Positions 1 through 6,290 of a stretch of 6,948 nucleotides of DNA are shown here, piece by piece; the first letter of the stretch is position 1, and every line of letters begins with the position of its first letter. Made by a program: the position numbers and the translations under genes. The stretch spans positions 1 through 6,948 of the forward strand of contig DATLQX010000117.1 in NCBI GenBank assembly GCA_035534995.1, read 5' to 3'. This DNA is from JANWHV01 sp035534995 (GTDB lineage: Bacteria; Chloroflexota; UBA5177; JANWHV01). The notes under the pieces are model-generated. The model searched no databases and was not told the DNA's origin. It saw only the letters and a program-made list of their open reading frames with translations.

Positions 1-311
1 TCCTAGACATCCGCCGGTTGCCGGCGTGCTACCCAGATGGCGATCCACCGCCGTGCCAAGCGGGCCTGGCGACCCGCGCTCCTAGAACGTGCCGATCCTT
101 AAACACCCGACCTCAGCCGGTCCCGTCCGCGCGATTACAACGCGCCTCCCTACGCTATGAGGCGCCATCCGCGGCATCGGTCAGCGCGGGCACGAGGAAC
201 TTATTGAGGGTGTCGAGGATGGCGCGGGCCAGAAATTCGCCAAAAAGATACTAACTCGCGGCGTCTCGGGCAAAAGAATTAGCGCAACGCACGTTTAGGA
301 TCCCACCTCAT
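1..311. other. No convincing gene; intergenic, with a possible decayed minus-strand fragment
   Basis: I see no gene with both a plausible start and protein-like composition here. A plus-strand open frame at 18-254 is Arg/Pro/Ala-rich, lacks a ribosome-binding site and resembles no family I know, so I leave it out. On the minus strand, 158-250 reads between two stop codons as a protein-like stretch (residues FGEFLARAILDTLNKFLVPA followed by a short acidic tail). It has no start codon and an in-frame TAG at 251-253, so it could be the tail of a decayed gene or chance. A small GC hairpin, CGCCGG-TTG-CCGGCG, lies at 12-26. No T-run terminator follows the reductase stop at 312. Confidence 0.5.
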
Positions 312-1262
312 TCAGGGCACCTGACGGCCCCAGGCTGTCACCCACAGGCGATACCAATCCTCGCGGGCCAGCCTGATGTGGCTCGCGGCGGCCGCCTCGC
401 GGATATGGTCGGGATTGGTGCTGCCCACCAACGGGATGATCCCGGCTGGGTGAGCCAGCAGCCAGGCCAGGGCTATCTGAATAAAGGAGGCATCGTATTG
501 CCGAGCCTGGTAGGCAATCTCCGTTCGCAGAGCCTCGCCGCGCTCCGGGCCGGCCGGATGGGGGCGGGCGCCGGTCAGCACTCCCTGGCCGAGCGGTCCC
601 CAGGCCAACGGGGTCATGCCCAGCCCCATGCACTGGTCCAGGGTGCCGTCGCCGCCATCGAGCCCTTCATAGATTGGGTCGAGGCGTGCCAGGCTGATCT
701 CGATTTGATTGCTCCGGATAGGGACGTCCAGATACCGCTGAAGGGCGCGAACCTGCTCGGGATAGTAGTTGCTCACTCCCACGGCCCGGATCAGGCCGCG
801 ACGGAGCAGATCGTTGAGCACGCCCGCCGTCTCGGAGGGATGGGTGAACGGATCGGGGCGATGGACCTGGTAGAGATCGATGTAATCGATCCCCATCCGC
901 GTCAGCGACTCCTCGACACAGACCGTCAAATAAGGCGCGCTGAGCGAATAATAGCCCGCGCGAATGCCCCCTTTGGTGGCGATCACAATCCGTTCGCGGG
1001 CGCCGGGCACCGCCTGGAGGCAGTCCTTGAACAGTGTCTCGCAACTGCCGCCGCCATAGATATCGGCGTGATCGAAGAGGGTGATCCCAGCCGCCAGCGC
1101 CGCCTCGAACGCGGCAATGGCCCGCCTCCGATGGTCCGGCCCCACTTCGGTTGGGTTCCAGGTGCCCGAAAGGCCCATGCAGCCGAGGCCGATGCGGGAG
1201 ACCCGCGGCCCATCGCCGCCAATCGCCTGACTTGGGAGCGGGACGGGAATCACTTCAGCCAT
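312..1262 (-). CDS. Aldo/keto reductase, YdhF-like
   Basis: This encodes a 316-aa cytoplasmic NAD(P)H-dependent oxidoreductase of the aldo/keto reductase superfamily, which reduces carbonyl substrates; the substrate here is unknown. The catalytic tetrad is complete: Asp64 and Tyr69 in FDHADIYGG, Lys97 in ATKGG and His134 in VHRPDP. Cofactor-binding signatures follow: GVSNY (162-166), SNQIEIS (184-190) and the late PLVGSTNPDHI segment (277-287). The DHADIYGG..CE block, HRPDP, DGTLDQ (205-210) and the C-terminal W-[YF]-R...VP ending are what I recall of E. coli YdhF, and the length fits. I chose the ATG at 1262 because TAAGGAG (1270-1276) lies 7 nt upstream. Upstream in-frame codons to 1466 give an Arg/Pro-rich run with no AKR homology. 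The gene overlaps the stop of the preceding HTH/Clp-N gene by 8 bp, implying co-transcription and probably coupled translation. The general family is sure; the YdhF subfamily is likely. Confidence 0.93.
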   Translation of the reverse strand: MAEVIPVPLPSQAIGGDGPRVSRIGLGCMGLSGTWNPTEVGPDHRRRAIAAFEAALAAGITLFDHADIYGGGSCETLFKDCLQAVPGARERIVIATKGGIRAGYYSLSAPYLTVCVEESLTRMGIDYIDLYQVHRPDPFTHPSETAGVLNDLLRRGLIRAVGVSNYYPEQVRALQRYLDVPIRSNQIEISLARLDPIYEGLDGGDGTLDQCMGLGMTPLAWGPLGQGVLTGARPHPAGPERGEALRTEIAYQARQYDASFIQIALAWLLAHPAGIIPLVGSTNPDHIREAAAASHIRLAREDWYRLWVTAWGRQVP

Positions 1263-2310
1263 GATGGTGCTCCTTATCCGTGCCGAGGATGTTGCCGCAA
1301 TTGAAGCAATAGCGGAAATACAGGGGACTCCGGGCGCCGCACGCCGCGCAGGTGCGTGCCTCTTGTTCGGCCTCGACGAGGTTGGCCCCTTCCGCGGGGA
1401 CGGGCAACGGGGTCGCCGCTGGGGTACCGGAGTCACCTGGTAGTATCTCACCGCGGGAGCGCGCACTTTGATTCAGCACGCGCAGGGTCTCCGTCCGGAC
1501 CTTGTCCAGGGTCACGCCGAGTGATTCCAGCACCCCGGCGGCGATCCCGTTCCCCTCGCGTACCAATCCCAGCAGCAGGTGCTCCGTCCCGATATAGTGG
1601 TGTCCCAGCTGGCGGGCCTCATCCACCGCCAGTTCAATCACTTTCTTGGCGCGCGGCGTCAGTCCAACCTCGCCCGCGACCGGTTTGTCGCCCTGCCCGA
1701 TGATGAACTCGACCCCGCTCCGCACCCGTGCCAGTTCAACCCCCAGGCCGGCCAGCACGGCCGCCGCGACCCCTTCTCCCTCGCGCAACAAGCCCAGAAG
1801 CAGATGCTCCGTCCCAATATAGTGGTGATTGAGGTTCGTGGCCTCTTCCTGGGCCAGGGTCAATACGTGGCGGGCGCGGCTGGTGAACCTGTCGAACCGC
1901 TCGGCGTGCGTCGTGGCCAACTCGGGCCGCTTCCGCCGCGTGCCGACCAGCGGCAGATCGGCGCGCATCCGCTCAAACATCCCGCGCAGGGTCGGCGCGT
2001 CGACGGACTCGCCTGGCCCGACCACGGCCGGCGGGACGCGCGAGCCCTGGGAGAGCCGTTGCACGTAGTGGCGCAACTCCGCCTCGGGGATGAACCACTC
2101 GCGGCCGATCTGAAAGCCCACGATCGTCCCTTCGCGGAGATATTTGGCCACGGTGGTCCGATCCAGACTGAGAATATAGGCGACCTCCTCAAGCGCGAGG
2201 GCACTGCCGAGGATCTCCTCGCGTAAGGTTCTGGCCCGCTGGCTCGGGGCATCGGACACCGTTTGGGCGGCGGGACTCTCCTCGGGTGGGTTCATCGCCT
2301 CCTCGTTCAT
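1255..2310 (-). CDS. HTH (excisionase/MerR-type) + double Clp-N domain + zinc-ribbon protein
   Basis: This 351-aa protein has four visible parts. Residues 1-35 are a polar N-terminal tail. Residues about 38-86 form an excisionase/MerR-type DNA-binding helix-turn-helix (LALEEVAYILSLDRTTVAKY, then GREWFIPEAEL). Residues about 137-206 and 215-280 are two Clp-N repeats, each with H-H-Y-I-G-T-E-H-L-L-L-G-L, closely like the N-terminal domain of Gram-positive ClpC. The C-terminal zinc ribbon uses Cys321/Cys324 and Cys335/Cys338. There is no AAA+ ATPase module, Walker A or Walker B, so it is not a Clp unfoldase. In B. subtilis ClpC the GTEH glutamates (Glu32, Glu106) bind phosphoarginine; the matching Glu168 and Glu243 are kept here. 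By inference it may be a transcription factor or adaptor that reads a protein-quality signal. The start at 2310 follows a purine-rich AAGGAAGGGG, and an in-frame TGA at 2314-2316 limits upstream extension. Met6 (2295) is an alternative start. It is the first gene of a unit with the reductase. Confidence 0.88.
   Translation of the reverse strand: MNEEAMNPPEESPAAQTVSDAPSQRARTLREEILGSALALEEVAYILSLDRTTVAKYLREGTIVGFQIGREWFIPEAELRHYVQRLSQGSRVPPAVVGPGESVDAPTLRGMFERMRADLPLVGTRRKRPELATTHAERFDRFTSRARHVLTLAQEEATNLNHHYIGTEHLLLGLLREGEGVAAAVLAGLGVELARVRSGVEFIIGQGDKPVAGEVGLTPRAKKVIELAVDEARQLGHHYIGTEHLLLGLVREGNGIAAGVLESLGVTLDKVRTETLRVLNQSARSRGEILPGDSGTPAATPLPVPAEGANLVEAEQEARTCAACGARSPLYFRYCFNCGNILGTDKEHHHG
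1270..1276 (-). promoter_or_regulatory. Ribosome-binding site of the aldo/keto reductase
   Basis: TAAGGAG on the minus strand, 7 nt before the ATG at 1262. It lies inside the last codons of the HTH/Clp-N gene, where AAG-GAG encodes Lys-Glu before the terminal HHHG. It settles the reductase start and supports translational coupling between the two genes. Confidence 0.8.
1568..1827 (-). repeat. Internal in-frame direct repeat encoding the two Clp-N cores
   Basis: Two 35-nt segments, 1568-1602 and 1793-1827, differ at only three positions and are 225 bp (75 codons) apart, so in frame. They encode the YIGTEHLLLGL core of the two Clp-N repeats. The conservation is mostly explained by the shared protein motif, but the low synonymous difference hints at recent homogenisation or strong constraint. 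Confidence 0.7.
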
Positions 2311-2363
2311 TTCTCACCCCTTCCTTTCTGGTTCTCTTAATCATCTCAGGCGTGCCTTGACTC

Positions 2364-2392
2364 ACTATAAGCTATCCATGCTCACATAACAA
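2364..2392 (-). promoter_or_regulatory. Predicted sigma70-type promoter of the HTH/Clp-N - reductase unit
   Basis: Read on the minus strand, -35 TTGTTA (2387-2392) and -10 TATAGT (2364-2369) are separated by exactly 17 nt. The -10 matches the consensus at 5 of 6 positions and the -35 at 4 of 6. Transcription would begin near 2357, giving a leader of about 46 nt to the ATG at 2310. The stretch is noticeably AT-richer than its surroundings. Sequence-based prediction only. Confidence 0.55.
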
Positions 2393-2521
2393 CACTTAAA
2401 TCTCTCAAATCTCTGAATCCCCGTGACTAGCCGGCTTCGCGCCCCTAAACCGTGTCCTTGGCCACGAATGGAAGACTCTCTCCATCCACATCCTTGCCAT
2501 GAGTTGTCAGGGTTGGGCCGC

Positions 2522-2527
2522 TAGACT
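2522..2527 (+). promoter_or_regulatory. Possible -10 element for a leaderless polB transcript
   Basis: TAGACT (TANNNT form) ends 6 nt before the polB ATG at 2534. There is no Shine-Dalgarno-like sequence in the preceding bases, which is the arrangement seen for leaderless genes. TTGTCA at 2504-2509 or TTGCCA at 2494-2499 could be -35 elements, but their spacings (12 and 22 nt) are poor. The same TAG at 2522-2524 is an in-frame stop, so translation cannot start further upstream. Confidence 0.35.
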
Positions 2528-2533
2528 GGTCTT

Positions 2534-4960
2534 ATGGCTATCGCCCCGCTGCTCGCCGCTCCTGATCCGCCGACCGCCTTCCATCCGTCGTCCGCCGATG
2601 ATGCCTGGCTCTTCGGCTGGGATCCCCTGCCCGGCATCGTTTCCGTCTGGGCCAACCGCGAGGGCCGCGCCCTGGTCTGGCAACGCACCGGCCAGGGAGT
2701 GCGATGTATCGAGGATCGCTTCCGTCCCTGGCTCTTCGCGGCCGGCCTTGACGATGCGCGCCATCTGGGCCCCGCGCTGGTCGAGGGGGCAACGGACCAC
2801 GCCGAACGCGCGCCATTCACCTATCGCGAACTGGATGGCCCGCCCGGCTCCTTCCGCTATCTCCTCTCGGCCCGCGATGGGCACGCGCTCCAGCGAGCCA
2901 TCCTGCTTGGGGCCGAGAGACGGCTCGGGCGGCCAGTTCCGAGCCTCCGCGACCTCCCCGACCACTACTACCTGGTGGGGGCGGTCGAGCAATACCTGAT
3001 GGCGACCGGGCGGGTCTGCTTCCGCCGCATGGCCTACGCGGATCTACATCGGCTGCAATTCGACCTCGAAACCACCGCCCTCTCGCCCAAGCAGGGGCGG
3101 ATCTTCATGGTCGCGGCGCGCGACAGCCTCGGACTGGAAGCAATCCTCGAAGCGCCCACGGAGGCCGACGAGGCGCTGTTGATCACCAACCTGTGCGCCC
3201 TGATCCGCGACCGCGATCCCGACGTGATCGAGAACCATAACCTCTTCGGCTTCGACCTGCCGTTCCTGGAGGAACGCGCGGCGGCCCTCGGGGTGCCGCT
3301 CCGCCTGGGCCGAACCGAGACAGCCCCTTTTCTCGAACGGTATGATGAGCCTAAAGGTTGGGGGGCCAGGCGGCGCGCCCGCTACAGCATCGCGGGACGC
3401 GAGCTGATCGATACGCTCGACGCGGTGCGCCGCCACGATTTCGTGGTCCGCGACATGCCGGGACACGGCCTGAAGGCCGCCGCCCGTTATTTTGGGATCG
3501 CCGCTCCCGACCGCACCTACATTCCTGGGCCGGAGATCTTCCGCACCTATACGCGCGACCCGGAGCAGGTCCGGCGCTATGCCTTCGACGACGTGATCGA
3601 GGTGGACGGCTTGTCGCAACGACTGATGCCCGCGCCGTTCGCCCTGGCGGGGATGGCCCCACGCCGGTACGAGCGGGTCGCTTCGGCCGGTCCGGCGACC
3701 GGTATCCTGGAGCCGCTGCTGGTCCGCGCCTATCTGCGGGCGGGCGCCGCGCTGCCCCGGAACCCGGCGGGGGCGGACGCCCTCCTCGCCCCGCACCAGG
3801 GCGGGGCGACCATCCTCTACGCCGCCGGCGTGGCACGGCGAGTGGTAAAGGCCGATGTCGCCTCGATGTACCCCTCGATCATGCGTACCTTCCGGATCGG
3901 TCCCGCCTGTGACCGCTTGCGGGCGCTGCTCTACCTGGTGGATCGCCTGGCCGATCTGCGTCTGCGCCATAAGCGGGCGGCGAAAGCGGCGCCGCCCGAA
4001 AGCGCGGAGGCTCGCCGGCATGATGCCTTGCAGGCCGCGATGAAGATCGTGATCAATTCGGCCTACGGCTACATGGGCGCCGGACCGATGGCTCTGTTCG
4101 CCGATCGCGCGGCGGCGGACGAAGTGACGCGGCGTGGACGCGAGATCCTGGGCCAGGTGGCCGACAAGCTGCGCGAACGGGGTCCCACCCTGCTGGAAGC
4201 CGATACCGACGGGGTGTTCTTCGGGGTGCCGGAAACCTGGACCGAGGATGATGAACGGGCCTGCGTGGCCGCGGTCGCCGCCGACTTGCCGCCGGGGATC
4301 GTCCTGGAATACGAGGGGCGCTACCAGGCGATGCTCAGTCATGAGGTCAAAAACTACGCCCTCCTGGCCTACGATGGGCGGCTGATCGTGCGGGGCGCCG
4401 CCCTGCATTCGAGCCGCACGGAGCCGTTCGGAGACCACTTCCTGCTGGCGGCGCTCCGGTGCACCCTGGTGGGTGATGTCGAGGGGGTGCGACGGGTGTA
4501 CTGGGAAACGGTCGCCGCCCTGAAGGCACGCCGCTTCACCCTCGCCGAGGTGGCGACGGTGGCCCGGCTGACCAAAAGTGCCGACGAGTATACGCGGTCA
4601 CGGGGACGGAGCCGCGAGTCGGCCTACGAAGCGCTCCTGGCGGCCGGGCGCACCCAGTGGCGGGCGGGCGAGCGGGTCCGCTTCTACCGGGCGGCAGGGG
4701 GCGCCGCCATCTGGCTCCCCGAAACGCCGGAGAACGATACCTCGCGCGCCGATGACCCCCATCATGGTGGAGGGTCGGGCGGCGCGGCGCTGGACTACGA
4801 TATCGCGCATTACCTGAATGTCTTGCACACCTCGTATGTCTCACGCCTCCGCAAAGCCTTCGCCCCACCCGATTTCGAGCAGCTCTTCCGCCTCTCTGGC
4901 CAGGGCGGGCTGTTCGACCGGCCCATCGCCGAGGTGCGGCCCCTGTGGATTCAGGACTAA
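2534..4960 (+). CDS. polB: Family-B DNA polymerase with 3'-5' exonuclease
   Basis: This 808-aa protein is a template-directed DNA polymerase with proofreading, close in size to E. coli Pol II. The exonuclease motifs are intact: Exo I FDLETT with Asp177/Glu179, Exo II NLFGFD with Asp241, and Exo III YAFDD with Tyr349 and Asp353. The polymerase motifs follow in order: motif A KADVASMYPSI (Asp441), motif B KIVINSAYG (Lys504, Tyr511) and motif C EADTDG (Asp557, Asp559), then the KNY element (606-608). The A-to-B fingers segment is short (about 55 residues). A Gly-rich linker (744-750) precedes the C-terminal thumb region. The in-frame TAG at 2522 and the lack of other start codons before 2534 fix the ATG. 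There is no phage, terminase or helicase neighbour, so it looks like a resident repair or translesion polymerase rather than a replicon gene; that role is inference. It is transcribed divergently from the HTH/Clp-N gene, with 223 bp between the starts. Confidence 0.95.
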   Translation: MAIAPLLAAPDPPTAFHPSSADDAWLFGWDPLPGIVSVWANREGRALVWQRTGQGVRCIEDRFRPWLFAAGLDDARHLGPALVEGATDHAERAPFTYRELDGPPGSFRYLLSARDGHALQRAILLGAERRLGRPVPSLRDLPDHYYLVGAVEQYLMATGRVCFRRMAYADLHRLQFDLETTALSPKQGRIFMVAARDSLGLEAILEAPTEADEALLITNLCALIRDRDPDVIENHNLFGFDLPFLEERAAALGVPLRLGRTETAPFLERYDEPKGWGARRRARYSIAGRELIDTLDAVRRHDFVVRDMPGHGLKAAARYFGIAAPDRTYIPGPEIFRTYTRDPEQVRRYAFDDVIEVDGLSQRLMPAPFALAGMAPRRYERVASAGPATGILEPLLVRAYLRAGAALPRNPAGADALLAPHQGGATILYAAGVARRVVKADVASMYPSIMRTFRIGPACDRLRALLYLVDRLADLRLRHKRAAKAAPPESAEARRHDALQAAMKIVINSAYGYMGAGPMALFADRAAADEVTRRGREILGQVADKLRERGPTLLEADTDGVFFGVPETWTEDDERACVAAVAADLPPGIVLEYEGRYQAMLSHEVKNYALLAYDGRLIVRGAALHSSRTEPFGDHFLLAALRCTLVGDVEGVRRVYWETVAALKARRFTLAEVATVARLTKSADEYTRSRGRSRESAYEALLAAGRTQWRAGERVRFYRAAGGAAIWLPETPENDTSRADDPHHGGGSGGAALDYDIAHYLNVLHTSYVSRLRKAFAPPDFEQLFRLSGQGGLFDRPIAEVRPLWIQD

Positions 4961-5034
4961 ACCAAAGCTTCCGTGAGATCCGCGGACTGGGCGCGATAGG
5001 CCGAAAGCGGCGACGGACCAGAGGGTATGAACCG

Positions 5035-5072
5035 ATCCGACTGATCGGTCCGATCGGACCGATCAGTCGGAT
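5035..5072. repeat. Perfect 38-bp palindrome downstream of polB
   Basis: Every base pairs with its mirror around 5053/5054; the left half reads ATCCGACTGATCGGTCCGA. The core is made of 9-bp units GATCGGTCC and GATCGGACC. It begins 74 nt after the polB stop, between polB (+) and the beta-propeller remnant (-). No T-run follows on either strand, so it is not a standard intrinsic terminator, although an RNA hairpin could still block or protect transcript ends. The same units recur in the inverted repeat at 6291-6356, so it probably belongs to a dispersed repeat family. Confidence 0.85.
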
Positions 5073-5121
5073 AACCGCCAAACTCAGCCGGCCTGGCCAT
5101 GTCCCGCATGGTAGTCAACTA

Positions 5122-5445
5122 CTAGGAGGCGCGACTGGGGAGCAGGGTCGTATGCATGAGCAGCCCTGTCCGCGTGTCGAAGATGCGCACACTGCCATTC
5201 CCGGAGGCGGCCATGAGGCGGCCGCTCCCACTATCGCCCGCCAGGGAGTCCGCGGATCCCCTTTCGTCGAGCGTCCGCGGCACCCGACTGCTGGTCACGT
5301 CGAGCACACTGACGCCCTGGGTCGTGCCGACGAAGACACGACCAGCGCGCGTATCGACCGCCGCGTGAAAGGCGTGGCGCCAAGGGGGACCAGGTGAAGC
5401 GGGGTGCCGCGGCGGGCGTTGAGGATGCCGAATGTGACAAGTGTA
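5122..5445 (-). pseudogene. Frameshifted, truncated beta-propeller (YVTN/WD-like) remnant
   Basis: Minus-strand translation shows repeating beta-propeller blades: AAVDTRAGRVFVGT, GVSVLDVTSSRV, then SGSGRLMAASGNGSVRIFDT and RTGLLMHTTLL. The first part (GILNARRGTPLHLVPLGATPF) lies in a different frame and joins the rest by a one-base loss near 5367, where TTC and CAC share a base. Intact relatives have several more blades and usually a signal peptide; here both ends are missing, and the frame stops at 5122-5124 (TAG). I see no start codon or ribosome-binding site that would make a working protein. The upstream boundary (about 5445) is approximate. The upstream end abuts the padR promoter, suggesting that a rearrangement or insertion broke an older gene. 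A sequencing error could explain the frameshift but not the loss of the remaining blades. Confidence 0.7.
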
Positions 5446-5469
5446 AACCCTCCGGCCAAGCCCAGTTCC

Positions 5470-5498
5470 TTGACACATCCCCTCCTTCGTTGTATTGT
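5470..5498 (+). promoter_or_regulatory. Predicted promoter of the PadR-family regulator
   Basis: A perfect -35 TTGACA (5470-5475) and a -10 TATTGT (5493-5498) are separated by 17 nt. Transcription would begin near 5505, giving a leader of about 50 nt to the ATG at 5555. This is the best housekeeping-type promoter in the window. Confidence 0.7.
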
Positions 5499-5503
5499 CG
5501 ATA

Positions 5504-5523
5504 TATCTAGATAGAGTCTAGAT
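5504..5523 (+). promoter_or_regulatory. Candidate operator overlapping the padR transcription start
   Basis: The 10-bp palindrome TATCTAGATA lies at 5504-5513, and TCTAGAT occurs twice (5506-5512 and 5517-5523), 11 bp apart or about one helical turn. The position just downstream of the -10 is typical of repressor sites, and PadR regulators commonly repress their own gene. The link to this regulator is inferred from position. Confidence 0.45.
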
Positions 5524-5540
5524 GCTTCGAGCAAATGTCG

Positions 5541-5547
5541 AAAGGAG
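5541..5547 (+). promoter_or_regulatory. Ribosome-binding site of the PadR-family regulator
   Basis: AAAGGAG with a 7-nt spacer to the ATG at 5555. This chooses the start over the in-frame ATG at 5522, which has no such site and lies inside the TCTAGAT repeat. Confidence 0.8.
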
Positions 5548-5554
5548 CGAAAGT

Positions 5555-6283
5555 ATGGAAGCGATATTCAAAATGCGGGGCGGCCACCGGCATGGGCCGT
5601 GGCACGAGGGTCCGGGGCAGGTGCGCCTGATCAAACATCGGCATGGCGGGCCCGAGGGGCCGGAGGACTTTGAGCATCAGGGACCGCCCTGGGGCCGGCA
5701 TGGCGGTCCCGACGAAGGCCCCGTCCGGGTCGAATACCATAGGCGCGGCCCCTGGGGAGGCCATAGGGTCACCAGGGCAATCCATACTGAGCCCTGGGGG
5801 CGAGGCGGGGGACCGAAGGTGGGCCGAGGCGATGTAAGGGCGGCGATCCTCCTGTTGCTGGCCGATCGGCCCATGCACGGCTATCAGATCATTCAGGAGA
5901 TCGGCGAGTGGAGCGGCGGCCTCTGGCGGCCCAGTCCCGGATCGGTCTACCCTGCTCTCCAATTGCTGGAGGACGAGGGGCTGGTCCGGGCCGAGCAAGA
6001 GAGCGAACGGCGAGTGTTTCACCTGACTGATGCCGGTCGTGCCTACGTGGAGACGCACCGGGCGGAACTGACCGCGGCCAGGGACGCGGTGACCGGGAAC
6101 GTGGACGACGCGGTGCTGGAACTGCGGGATCTACACCAGCAGGTGGGCATCGCCCTCATGCAAGTGGCGCGGGCGGGAACGCCCAGCCAGATCGCCGAGG
6201 CCCGAACCCTGCTGACCAATGCCCGCCGCCAACTGTATCGGATTCTGGCCGACGAGCCGGCGAGCGAACCCGAGCGCTCGTAA
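5555..6283 (+). CDS. PadR-family transcriptional regulator with His/Gly-rich N-terminal extension
   Basis: This 242-aa cytoplasmic DNA-binding protein has a PadR winged helix at about 91-165, with the hallmarks MHGYQIIQEI (107-116) and SPGSVYPALQLLEDEGLV (127-144), then a helical C-terminal part (about 166-232) expected to mediate dimerisation. Residues 1-90 are a low-complexity extension rich in His, Gly, Pro, Trp and Arg. It has ten histidines and a recurring P-W-G or G-P-W motif near 15, 46, 67 and 81. E. coli YqjI, a nickel-responsive PadR repressor, has the same layout, but its extension also carries cysteines and this protein has none. A metal-sensing role is therefore plausible inference, not shown. 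The start at 5555 is set by AAAGGAG. The gene has its own promoter and a probable operator, so it is likely autoregulated. A large inverted repeat begins 8 nt after its stop. No obvious metal transporter or reductase target lies inside the window. Confidence 0.92.
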   Translation: MEAIFKMRGGHRHGPWHEGPGQVRLIKHRHGGPEGPEDFEHQGPPWGRHGGPDEGPVRVEYHRRGPWGGHRVTRAIHTEPWGRGGGPKVGRGDVRAAILLLLADRPMHGYQIIQEIGEWSGGLWRPSPGSVYPALQLLEDEGLVRAEQESERRVFHLTDAGRAYVETHRAELTAARDAVTGNVDDAVLELRDLHQQVGIALMQVARAGTPSQIAEARTLLTNARRQLYRILADEPASEPERS

Positions 6284-6290
6284 GCGTAGG

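Noticed and set aside
18..254. 78-codon plus-strand frame
   Set aside because: Arg/Pro/Ala-rich composition, no SD, no recognisable motif.
378..1304. 308-codon plus-strand frame antisense to the aldo/keto reductase
   Set aside because: Opposite a gene with a complete catalytic tetrad; no ribosome-binding site and no family resemblance.
1263..1466. N-terminal extension of the aldo/keto reductase to an upstream ATG at 1466
   Set aside because: The extra 68 residues are Arg/Pro-rich, read the upstream gene in another frame, and the internal ATG at 1262 has a strong SD.
3044..4438. 464-codon open frame on the minus strand, antisense to polB
   Set aside because: It lies wholly opposite a polymerase with all catalytic motifs, has Arg/Gly/His-rich shadow composition and no recognisable motif; such frames are expected in GC-rich DNA.
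5035..5072. Rho-independent terminator
   Set aside because: The stem is strong but no T-run follows on either strand; recorded as a palindrome only.
5522..5554. Earlier in-frame ATG for the PadR regulator
   Set aside because: No SD, and it lies inside the putative operator; AAAGGAG is correctly spaced for the ATG at 5555.
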